DNA from: Tupaia tana
Taxonomy: Eukaryota > Chordata > Mammalia > Scandentia > Tupaiidae
Assembly: GCA_026018925.1 (NCBI GenBank)
Contig: JAKSZU010000029.1
Coordinates: 7,811,006-7,875,005, forward strand
Direction of reading: 5' to 3'
DNA length: 64,000 nt
Position numbers and translations under genes: made by a program
The notes under the pieces: model-generated
Databases searched by the model: none
What the model saw: only the letters and a program-made list of their open reading frames with translations
Told to the model about the DNA's origin: nothing
Shown here: positions 47,913 through 58,110 of the stretch, piece by piece
How the letters are laid out: each line of letters opens with the position of its first letter
Numbering within the stretch: position 1 is the stretch's first letter

Positions 47913-48020
47913 ACCCTCATATTTTTTTAATGTCTCTCTTTAATTTCAGTTGACTAGTACCTTACATATATTGTTGGTTATTGTGGTAGAATATCTTTAT
48001 CCTTCAGTGTTTCTCTCTTA

Positions 48021-48237
48021 ACTGTGATACTGCCGTTCACACTGAGATATATACGTATAATGTTGAAGAACAACATCCCAAATCTTCTTTTATTGAAGGC
48101 ATTTATTATAATCACTATTTTTAAATATACTCTCTGTGGATGGAACACAGAATTTCTTTTGATAGAGCTGTGAATATTACAAAATATATTAGCACTAAGT
48201 CATTTTTTAAAATTTCTAGAATGGTAAAAATTTAAAC
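48021..48237. other. Short unassigned gap
   Basis: AT-rich, nothing assignable. Confidence 0.4.
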
Positions 48238-48450
48238 CAGCCTGTGGAATGTAGTTTAAGGCAGCAGGATCCCACATGCCAATTGCATGGTTTGATTTCT
48301 GAACCCAGTATCTTGAGAATCACACTAGGCACATGTACTTGTACAACCTAAATCCTGAAAGAAGGGAGAAATGGAGGAACATGAATTGTGTCATGAACGT
48401 TCGTCCTTTGGGATGATTTTTAACTTTCCATCTGCATTCCCCAGAAAGAC
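48238..48450 (+). repeat. tRNA-derived SINE, long form, old
   Basis: CAGCCTGTGGAATGTAGTTT head, TTGAGAATCACACTAGGCAC and a decayed 3' end with AACTTTCCATCTGCATTCCC. Confidence 0.65.
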
Positions 48451-48534
48451 ATGAACCCTTTATTAATTATTTAACAAAGTTTTTCTTGTATTAAATGGTC
48501 TGATTCTCTTTCTCTATCAGAAAATATAACTTTT

Positions 48535-48700
48535 TTGTATTTAATTTTATTTTAACTTCTTTTACACATTGAATCACATATGTCACTTTGCTTGTAAAGT
48601 GAATATTCCAACAGGAATACATTTCTCACCAGTCCAATTGACATTTTGTACTTGTTTTCTAATCTTGAATTCTCTTAAACCAACCAGTTGACCCCAGGTC
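48535..48700 (-). repeat. 5'-truncated L1 3'UTR fragment, minus strand
   Basis: TTGTAAAGTGAATATTCCAA and ACATTTCTCACCAGTCCAAT parallel the 3'UTR of the L1 at 49.7 kb (TTACAAGGTGATCATTTCAA, ACATTTCTCCTCGGTCTAGT). Confidence 0.6.
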
Positions 48701-48744
48701 CATTGTCATTGATTAGAATAGCTTCAGCTATCACTTGAATTTCT

Positions 48745-49011
48745 TTCTTTTACTTTTTTTTCATGGAGAGGTTTTTGCTATAGGGTGCGTGTGCTCGCCA
48801 GAAAGAGAGAGACAGAGAGCCAGAAAGTGAGAAATCACCCCCCAGGGGTGATTTCACACCGCAATCCCTTCTCCTCCATTCTCCTCTTGGAATCTTGGGC
48901 ACACACGTACACACACCCAGCGTGAGTGTAAGCCACCAGGTCCAGGATTCAAACTGCATTCGACTACGTGGGAGTTCAGCGACATAGCCATTATACTAAC
49001 TACTGGTCCCA
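48745..49011 (-). mobile_element. Young full-length SINE with target-site duplication
   Basis: T-run, GAGGTTTTTGCTATAGGGTG and head ACTACTGGTCCCA. Flanked by CTATCACTTGAATTTCT at 48728-48744 and 49012-49028. Confidence 0.96.
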
Positions 49012-49028
49012 CTATCACTTGAATTTCT

Positions 49029-49653
49029 GCTGCTTCCGAAATATTTGACTACTGAAAATTCAAAGATGAAGTGCACAAGATTCATCTGTGTACTACTCGG
49101 TTTTTTCCCCAGTTTTAATTTTTAACTCCAATATGTATATGCCTGCTTAAACAGAAACATTTAGTTAAATTTCTACTTTTATTCAGTGCCAAAAAAAGTA
49201 GTAAATTTTTCTTCTGCTCCCCCCCTTTATTTTTTTTTTTAAGGTGAGTTCCTTATTCAATATTCTTATTTCTCTGTGGTTCGATATAGGTGGTCATGTC
49301 ACAACTTGGTTTTAACCCTATTATATCTTGCTTTTAACTGTGTTATATCTTTCAGAGTATCCTTAGTCTTCAATCTGTGGATGGCAGTTATGCTGCAAAT
49401 CTGGTTATGTAATGTGTCACTTCTTCTGGCTTTATATTATTTATACTCTGTGTTTTAGCAAATGATAATGTGATATTCATCTTTATTTGGACTCTATCAA
49501 TATTTTTGAATGCACAACTGAAGTGTAAGGATGCTTGTAAGTATACTTTAACTTATGAGTAATTAACAGTACGCACATAAAATATTTTATTTGAATTAGG
49601 TTAAGTATTTAAATACAAAATCACTTTGTAATCACTTCCTTGAACACCTTTAC
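49029..49653. other. AT-rich stretch without recognised features
   Basis: No assignable repeat or gene. Ends at the target site of the following L1. Confidence 0.4.
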
Positions 49654-50011
49654 TGACCTTGACTTTCTTTTTTATCATTATTTTTTTATTTACATTTTTT
49701 TTAATACATTCAATTACACTATTTAGCTTACAAGGTGATCATTTCAATATATGAACATTTCTCCTCGGTCTAGTTGATCAAAATATAGCAACACTACCTC
49801 CCTGTCTCAACAAATGCTCTCTTCGTATACCTCCTCCAAATGTTCTTCCCCAGGCCCCTCTCTTCCACACACCCCACATCTGGCATTTACATCCACCTCT
49901 TCTATTTGTACATCCTTTAGCCCATCAGTTTCAGTTAAAGACTGCAGACATTTGGTATATATTAAGTGGGGACATACAGTGTCTCTTCTTCATAGCCTGG
50001 CTTGCTTCACT

Positions 50012-53000
50012 CAGCAGTAAATCTTGGGTTCTGTTGTGTTTAAAGGCTGAATAGTATTCCATAGAGTATATGTGCCACAGTTTTTCAATCCATTCATCCG
50101 TACGGGGGCATTTGGGTTGATTCCATGTCTTAGCAATCGTGAAAAGTGCCGCAATAAACATCGATGTGCAAGCACTTTTCCAATGAGAAATTCTTCTGTC
50201 CTTTGGGTAGATGCCAAGAAATGGGATTGCTGGATCATATGGCAGTTCTATTTGTAGATTTTTGAGGAATCTCCAAATTGTTCTCCACAGTGGTTGGACT
50301 AATTTACATTCCCACCAGCAGTGTAAGAGAATTCCCCTTTCACCACACCCCTGCCAACACTTAATCATTTTTTGTTTTTTTTAATCTTAGACATTCTGAC
50401 TGGGTTTAGGTGGTATCTCATGTTGTTTTGATCTGCATTTCCCTTACGATGAGGGATGTTGAGCATTTTTTCATATGCCTTCTGGCTATTCGTATGTCAT
50501 CTTCACTGAGTGTTTATTTGAACTCCTTCTCCCATCTTTTAATAGGGTTCATCATCTTTTTTCCAAACCGCTTCTTTAGTTCCTTGTGTATTCTGGTTAT
50601 CAATCCCTTATCTGATGCATAGTTTACAAAAATATTTTTCCATTCTGAGCGCTGTCGATTCACACTTATTACTGTGTCTTTTGCCATGCAGAAACTTCTT
50701 AGTCTGATGTAATCCTACTTGTCTATTTTGGGGATTATCAACTGTGCTTTTGGGGTCTTATGGAACAAATCTTTCCCTACCCCAATGTCTCCCAGAGTTT
50801 CCCCAGTGTTTTCTAGAAGCAGTTTAATAGTTTGGAGTCTTAGATTTAGATCCTTGATCCACCTTGACTTGATTTTTGTCAAAGGTGACATGTAGGGGTT
50901 AAGATTCATCTTTCTACAGGTGGAAATCCAGTTTTTCCAGCACCATTTGCTGAAGTGGTTTTCCTTTTCCCACTGGATTGACTGGTACCCCTTGTCAAAA
51001 ATCAGTTGACTGAATGATTGGGGATTTATCCCTGTGGACTCAATTCTGTTCCATTGGTCCACCTGTCTGTTCCTATGCCACTACCATGCTCTTTTGATTA
51101 CCACAGCTTTGTAGTATATGTTTGGGTCAGGGAGTGAGATGCTGCCCACTCTACTCTTCTTTTGTAGAATTACTTTGGCAATGTGGGGTCTTTTATTATT
51201 CCAGATGAATTTTATGAATTTTTTTTCTAAATCTGTGAAGCATATGTCTGGTACTTTGATTGGCATTGCATTAAATAGGTAGATTAATTTGGGTAGAATT
51301 GCCACTTTGGTTATATTAATTCTTCCAATCCAGGAATATGGGATATCCTTCCACTTTTTTGTGTCATTTTCAATTTCTTTTTTTAGCTTCTCATAGTTTT
51401 CCTTGTGGAGGTCTTTAACTTCTTTGGTTAGATTTATCCCTAAGTATCTTATTCTTTTAGTGCCTATGGTAAATGGAATAATTTTTTTCAGTTCTATCTC
51501 CGTCTGCCTGTTGTTTGTATATAGAAATGCTATAGACTTCTGTATATTCATTTTGTATTCTGCAACTTTACTGTATTCTTGCATTACGTCCAGAAATTTC
51601 TTCATGGAAATCATTGGGTCTTCTATGTACACAATCATGTCATCTGCGAATAGAGAGAGTTTCACCTCTTCTTTTCCTACTTGGATGCCTTTAATTTTTT
51701 CTTCTTTTCTGATTGCGTTGGCGAGGACTTCCAGTACTATATTGAAAAGGAGTGGAGAAAGTGGGCATCCTTGGCTTGTACCCGTTTTTAGTGGGAAAGC
51801 TTTCAACTTTTCTCCATTTAGGATGATGTTCGTGATGGGTTTTTCATAGATAGCTTTTATTGTGTTGAGAAATGACCCTTGTATGCCAATTTTGCTGAGC
51901 ATCTTGATCATAAAGGGATGTTGTATCTTATCAAATGCGTTTTCTGCATCAATCGATATGACCATATGGTTTTTGTCCTTTTTCCTGTTAATATGGTGTA
52001 GCACATTTATGGTTTTACGTATGTTGAACCAACCTTGCATTCCTGGAATAAAGCCTACCTGATCATGATGTATAATCTTTTTTATAAGTTGTTGGATACG
52101 GTTAGCTAGGATCTTGTTGAGAATCTTTGAGTCTATATTCATCAGAGACATTGGTCTATAGTTTTCCTTCCTTGTCCTGTCCTTATCTGTTTTGAAGATA
52201 AGGGTGATGGAGGCTTCATAGAATGAATTCGGGAGAGATTCACCCTTTTGGATCTTTACAAATAACTTGAGCAGAATGGGGGTTAACTCTTTGAAAGTTT
52301 TATAGAACTCAGAGGTGAATCCATCAGGGCCAGGGCTTTTCTTTGTTGGAAGGCTATTTATTACGGATTCAATCTCCTGGCTTGTTATGGGCCTATCTAG
52401 GCTTTCTATATCCTCCTGGCTCAATCTTGGTAGATTATACGTGTCCAGGAATTTGTTCATCTCGTCCAGATTGTCTTGTTTCTTTGCATATAATTGTTCA
52501 TAATATCCTCTAATTATGTTCTGTATTTCTGCTTTGTCTGTTGTTATATTTCCTGCTTCATTGCAGATTTGATTCACCTGGTTCCTTTCTCTCTTCTTCT
52601 TAATAAGTCTCGCTAGTGGTGTATCGATTTTGTTTATCTTTTCAAAGAACCGGCTTTTACCTTCATTTATTTTCTGTATGGTTCGCTTATTTTCTATTTC
52701 ATTTATTTCTGCTCGGATCTTTATTATTTCCTTTCTCCTGGAGTTTTTTGGATCATTTTGCTGTTGCTTCTCCTATTCTCTGAGGCATGATGTTAAGTGA
52801 TCCATTTGCCTTCTTTCCGTCTTCCTCTTATGAGCACTAATTGCTATAAATTTCCTTCTTATGACTGCTTTATCAGTGTCCCAAAGATTATGGAAACTCT
52901 TGTCCTCATTGTCATTAGCTTCCATGAATCTTTTGATTTCGGACTTTATTTCATCAGTAGTTGTGGAGTCATTCAATAATAAGTTATTTAGTTTCCATGT

Positions 53001-53761
53001 ATATGAGTATTTTTGAGGATTTCTCTTGAAATTAAACTCAAGTTTAATTCCATCATGGTCAGAGAAGATGCTGGGAATAGTTTCTATGCCTTTGAATCTG
53101 TAGAGGCTTTCTTTGTGCCCTATGATGTGATCAATTTTTGAAAAGGTTCCATGTGGGGGTGAGAAAAAACTGTATCTCGTAGTTTTTGGATGGAAAGTTC
53201 TATAGATGTCTGTTAAGTCCATTTCATTTATGGTATCATTCAGATCCTTTATTCTTTATCTATTTTTTGTCTAGATGACCTGTCCCGAGGGGATAGTGCA
53301 GTGTTGAGGTCTCCAACAATTAGTGTATTGCAGTCTATCTCTCCTTTTAGATCTAACAGTCTTTCCTTAACATATTTGGGGGCTCCTGTGTTGGGTGCAT
53401 AGATATTTATAAGAGTTATATCTTCTTGATCTATTGATCCTTTTACTACAATATAGTGCCCTTCTTTGTCTCTTCTGACATTTTTTGTTTTAAAGGCTAT
53501 TTTGTCAGAAATTAGTATCACAACTCCAGCTCTTTTTTGGTTCCCCGTTGCATGGAAAACCTTTTTCCAACCCTTCACTTTCAGTCTATGTATGTCTTTA
53601 TTGATGAGGTGGGTTTCCTGTAGGCAACAGATAGAGGGTCTCTGTTTTTTTATCCATTCGGCCAGTCTGTGTCTCTTGATTCGGGAATTTAATCCGTTCA
53701 CATTCAGTGTTACTATCGACGTAACTGGATCTGTCCCAATGTGTATGTTGGCCATTGTCAC
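50012..53761 (-). pseudogene. L1-C ORF2 (endonuclease-reverse transcriptase), inactivated
   Basis: ORF2p nicks DNA and reverse-transcribes L1 RNA at the nick. Order on the minus strand: apurinic-type endonuclease (53761-52773) with LNVNGLNSRIKRH, CLQETHL and SDHDGI; the linker; reverse transcriptase (52577-51081), showing [25 protein letters not shown] and the catalytic LFADDMIVY; and the C-terminal Cys-rich motif in [15 protein letters not shown] (near 50,340). Total span is about 1,250 codons, close to the usual L1 ORF2 length. Breaks: a frameshift near 53,240, TAG at about 52,770, TAG at about 51,080, TAG at about 50,714, and a frameshift between 50,714 and 50,368. The endonuclease and RT catalytic residues themselves are preserved. 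Confidence 0.92.
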
Positions 53762-53867
53762 AGCAGCCTTTTACTCCTTTGTTTCTGTCTGTTAGCTCTT
53801 TAGTTTTCCTGGAACAGGACTTTCTTCAGGGTTTCTTGAAGAGCTGGTCTGGTGCTGGCAAATTCTT

Positions 53868-54671
53868 TCAGGTCTTGTTTGAGAAGATTTTAATCTTCTT
53901 TTCCCATATGAAGGATAATCTTGCAGGATACAATAATCTTGGTTGAAATTGTTTTTCTCTTAGCACTTTCAATACGTCTTCCCATTCTTTCCTTGCTTGC
54001 ATTGTTTCCGTTGAGTGGTCCGGAGTTAGCCTGATGAGATGACCTTTGTACGTCACTTCTCGTTTCTCTCTTGCCAGTTTTAGTATCATGTCTTTGTCTG
54101 CGGTCTTGGATAGTCTGGCTACGAAGTACCTTGGGGAAGATCTGGGGTTGATTCTAACTTGGGTCCTTTGTATTTCTTGGGTCTTAATGCTTGAGTGCCT
54201 CTCAAGACTAGGTAAATTTTCTTCCAGGATTTCATGGAATATATTTTCCATGCCGTTATTAGTTTCTTCACCTTCTGGGATACCAATTACTCTGATATTT
54301 GGGCGTCTTATGGAATCTAGTATTTCTCATATATTATCCTCGTTTTTTTTTTTTTGTTATTTTCTCTATCTTTTTGGTGGTTCTTTCTAGGTCAGAGGTT
54401 TTATCTTCTACATCAGAGATTCGATCTTCAGCATGGTCTAATCGACTTTTAATACTTTCAAGGGAGTTTTTATTTCCTCTATTCCAGACTTTATCTCTAA
54501 TAGCTCCATCTGGTTCTTTTTCAGAGTGTCCATTTCTTCTTTCATATCTTGGAATGACTTCCTCTTCTCTTGGAGTTCGTTGTCTCTTTTCTGTTCCAAC
54601 TCAAAAAATTTGTTCACCTTAAATGTTCGAAATTCTTTGTCTGACATTTTGGTACCATCATCCATTAGCAT
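53868..54671 (-). pseudogene. L1-C ORF1 (RNA-binding chaperone), frameshifted
   Basis: ORF1p trimerises through a coiled coil and coats L1 RNA. The first part (54671-54438) is Lys/Glu-rich with heptad-like spacing (FFELEQKRDNELQEKRKSF) and fits the coiled coil. The second part (54251-53868) holds the conserved C-terminal region, with SPRYFVARLSKTADKD and KGHLIRLTPDHS. The two are in different frames, broken around a T-run at 54,342-54,353. About 268 codons overall, slightly short of a typical ORF1. Confidence 0.8.
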
Positions 54672-55119
54672 GACAGATGGAGGGAAGTTACTCTACTTTT
54701 GATGGAGATGTATTACCTTGTTTATTCATACCTGAGGCTCTTCTTCTACTTCTAGCCATTAGAAGATATATCCACTTTGAATACCTCTTGTGGGAAGGTT
54801 ACTCCGACTAGGAGTAAGTGACTTTCCCTTTTGCTGCAAATTAATGTTTGCTGAAATCTCTCTTCTGTTGTTTTTACCAATGTGGTATCAAGAGGGGTAC
54901 TGTATTGAGGTGTCTGAAAAGAAATATCTCCTTTATTTCAGGTGGATCAGTACTAGGGAAGATCCCAGAGAAAGTTAGGTTGTTGGGGGATTTCCGATAT
55001 CTGATTATAGACCTGTCTAGTCCTTCGGGAAGGGTGGCAGATGAAGAGGAGAGGGTATTAGGTGAGACAACACACAAAAAAAACCCAAAACACAGAGAAA
55101 TAAAGAAAAAGTCGCATGC

Positions 55120-55885
55120 TGTGGTTTCGCCAGAGGCCTGCCACTGGGTTTGTCTGTGGCCTGCTGCCAGGGATAGGAGAGGCTGTGAGAGGCGGGAGAG
55201 CAGGAAATTAACAAGAGAATAAAGGAGCTTAAAATCCAAAGCAGAAAGTAATGGTGACCTACCTACTTAGAGGGTGGGCACTTGGGCTGGGGTCTGCAGG
55301 TGAAATAGGTGGGCAGTGATGTCCCTGCCTCAGAATCACTCGCTGGCAAGAGGCCTGCCGCTGGGTCTGTCTGTGACCTGCTGCCGGGGACAGGAGAGGC
55401 TGTGAGATGAGGAAGAGCAGGAAATTAACAAGAAAATAAAGGAGCTTAAAATCCAAAGCAGAAAGTAATGGTGACCTACCTACCTAGAGGGTGGGCACTT
55501 GGGATGGGGTCTGCAGGTGAAATAGGTGGGCAGTGATGTCCCTGCCTCAGAATCGCTCGCTGGCCAGAGGCCTGCCACTGGGCTTGTCTGTGGCCTGCTG
55601 CCGGGGACAAGAGAAGCTAGAGGGTGGGTGCTTGGGCTGGGGTCTGCAGGTGAAATAGGTGGGCAGTGATGTCTCTGCCTCAGAATTGCTCGCTGGCCAG
55701 AGGCCTGCCACTGGGTCTGTCTGTGGCCTGCTGCCGGGGACAGGAGAGGCTAGAGGGTGGGCGCTTGGGCTGGGGTCTGCAGGTGAAATAGGTGGGCAGT
55801 GATGTCCCTGCCTCAGAATTGCTCACTGGCCAGAGACCTGCCACTGGGTCTGTCTGTGGCCTGCTGCTGGGGACAGGAGAGGCTG
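55120..55885 (-). repeat. L1-C 5'UTR tandem monomers (218-bp and about 132-bp units)
   Basis: Each unit (plus-strand reading) begins AGAGGGTGGGCACTTGGGCT, then GGGGTCTGCAGGTGAAATAG, GTGGGCAGTGATGTCCCTGC, CCTGCCACTGGGTCTGTCTG and GGCCTGCTGCCGGGGACAGG. Unit starts are at about 55,269, 55,486, 55,618 and 55,750, with a partial unit at 55,120-55,268. The first full unit also has an 85-bp block (CAGGAAATTAACAAGA, GGAGCTTAAAATCC) that the later, shorter units lack. The position at the L1 5' end argues that it is promoter. Confidence 0.85.
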
Positions 55886-55911
55886 TAAGAGGAGCCTGAC
55901 CTCGTCTTTCA

Positions 55912-56591
<680 letters not shown>

Positions 56592-56839
56592 TAGTGGAAC
56601 TCCCATGAAGCTCTCTGAATTACTGTCTCCTTTTAGAGTAAATGTACAAGGGTTTCATAATGTTTAATGCTGTTTAGGAGTGAGATTTCATTCTGTGGTT
56701 TATGTTAGTGACATTCCTCTTTAAGAAAATGCCCAAGTCAGCCCCTTTATTGCACAGCTGATAAAGCTGAGCCGTTGTTACTCTTCAAGTAGCTTACATG
56801 AATAGTTTGGCAAAATTCCACAATGCTTTTTATTAACAG

Positions 56840-56932
56840 GACAATGCATTGCCAAACCTGCAGTGATCTTCAAGTTGGAGCAAGGAGGAGATCCATGGAC
56901 ATTAGAAGAACTTCCCAGCTCGAGCCTCGCAG
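56840..56932 (+). CDS. KRAB-B exon of the same gene
   Basis: 93 bp between acceptor TTATTAACAG and donor GTTAGT (56933). Phase 1 in and phase 1 out. Encodes GQCIAKPAVIFKLEQGGDPW then TLEELPSSSLA, the classic KRAB-B pattern (KPxVIFKLEQG-x-PW) that stabilises KRAB-A binding to TRIM28. It lies 250 bp after KRAB-A, as usual for KRAB-zinc-finger genes. No disabling change is visible. Confidence 0.92.
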
Positions 56933-57569
56933 GTTAGTCAGTGCATAGTTTTCTGGGACTAGTGTAATGCATTTTCTTTTGAAGAATTTATAGTTCATTG
57001 AGAGGGGAAAACAAAATGTTAGTACTGGTGAGTTTAGGAAAATGTAGACATGTTTTCCTGGGATAAGAGTGGGCAAAATGGTTATATATATTTTTAAAGG
57101 GTCCTACGGGGTGACACATTTAGGGTAATTAGTATGTATTTTTATTGGCTACAAGTCCTTCCTAAGTAACATTTCTTCTTAAGTGACAAGAGTTCTTTTG
57201 ACTTCTGCAGATAGATGATCTAAAAAACTGTTGACATTAGCAAAGAAACAGTACACAATACACACTGTTATAAGAAAGAAAAGAGAACAAGGGCAGAGAA
57301 AACAAATGGCCCATGGAAATCTTTCAGTGTAAAATTATAGGAAGACAGGAGGTAGATATTTTGAATATTTTTAAAGGTATTAAAGGAAAGGGAAGCATAA
57401 AGGAACAAAATAAATCCACTCAGCTTTCAAAAATATTAATGTAAATTGCTACAGTAACATATTAAGGAGAAAGAACCATATTTCTTATAGATCATGATCA
57501 GTATTTGAAATACACATAAGCAGTGTAAAATTCTCAAATATAATTTATGGAAATTGTTGTCTTTTTCCA

Positions 57570-58110
57570 ACCAAAGAGGATTAATATGACAGAGACTGCT
57601 TGTAAGTAGAATAAATATGGGAAAGCATGTGGTAAGACAGTTCTTATTGCCCAGTGTATAGTTCACATGTGGAAGTAACCATTTTACAAAAAGTCTGTCT
57701 CATTCAGCAGAAGATGATACATGAAATATACACTATAAATGCAGAGAATGTGAAAAGTTATTTTTTAAATTAATTTTTACAGTAGATTTTAAACACAGAG
57801 TGGGATATTTCTATTCATAAGAGTAAGAGAAATTCTTATTGTAGAATTAAAATCTAGCTTTTCATCAGTGAGTGCACACATGGGAAACACCCTATAAATA
57901 TTTAAAAAAAAAACATAAAAACTCCTTTTTTCAGTGGTCAAAAATTATGGTAACCAGAGAAATTACAAAGAAGTAAAACCTTATAATGTGTAGAAATTAC
58001 AAAAGCTTTCAACTCTTGTTATACATGAGATAACTCTTACTGGAGAGAAAATTTGTAGATAATACAATATAGGAATTTGTTGTGTCTGAACACACCCCTT
58101 TACTGACCAT
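57570..58110 (+). pseudogene. Decayed zinc-finger relics at the 5' side of the finger exon
   Basis: Finger-like pieces remain, such as AAATATGGGAAAGCATGTGG (Lys-Tyr-Gly-Lys-Ala-Cys-Gly) and TTATACATGAGATAACTCTT then ACTGGAGAGAAA (His-Glu-Ile-Thr-Leu-Thr-Gly-Glu-Lys). In the frame of the downstream array there are stops at 57991-57993 (TAG), 58060-58062 (TAA) and 58087-58089 (TGA). A pyrimidine-rich acceptor, CTCCTTTTTTCAG, ends at 57934 and is in the correct phase (phase 1, same frame as the array), so it may be the original acceptor of this exon. Transcripts using it would terminate after about 18 codons. Confidence 0.7.

Larger units (their letters stand above)
44240..48020 (-). mobile_element. 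L1 (L1-E), minus strand, old and rearranged
   Basis: 3'UTR and ORF2 C-terminus (44,270-44,720), a repeated C-terminal segment (about 44,780-45,060), then a jump to the reverse-transcriptase region (45,080-45,300, 45,600-45,730) and on to endonuclease (about 46,800-47,460, 47,925-48,020). Five SINEs interrupt it. The ORF2 C-terminal segment appears twice, suggesting two L1 insertions or an internal duplication. Confidence 0.65.
49668..55896 (-). mobile_element. Near-complete LINE-1 (L1-C), minus strand, with target-site duplication
   Basis: About 6.2 kb, bounded by TGACCTTGACTTTC (49654-49667) and TGACCTCGTCTTTC (55897-55910), 12 of 14 matching. Read right to left: 5'UTR with tandem monomers (55,885-55,120), non-monomer leader, ORF1 (54,671-53,868), a spacer of about 100 bp, ORF2 (53,761 to about 50,000), 3'UTR and a T-rich (poly-A) end. 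Total layout and length match a full mammalian L1. Defects are few: at least one ORF1 frame break, and three TAG nonsense codons plus two frameshifts in ORF2. It is therefore relatively recent but inactive. Confidence 0.93.

Noticed and set aside
51403-51849. A 148-codon plus-strand frame
   Set aside because: It is the antisense shadow of the L1-C reverse-transcriptase ORF.
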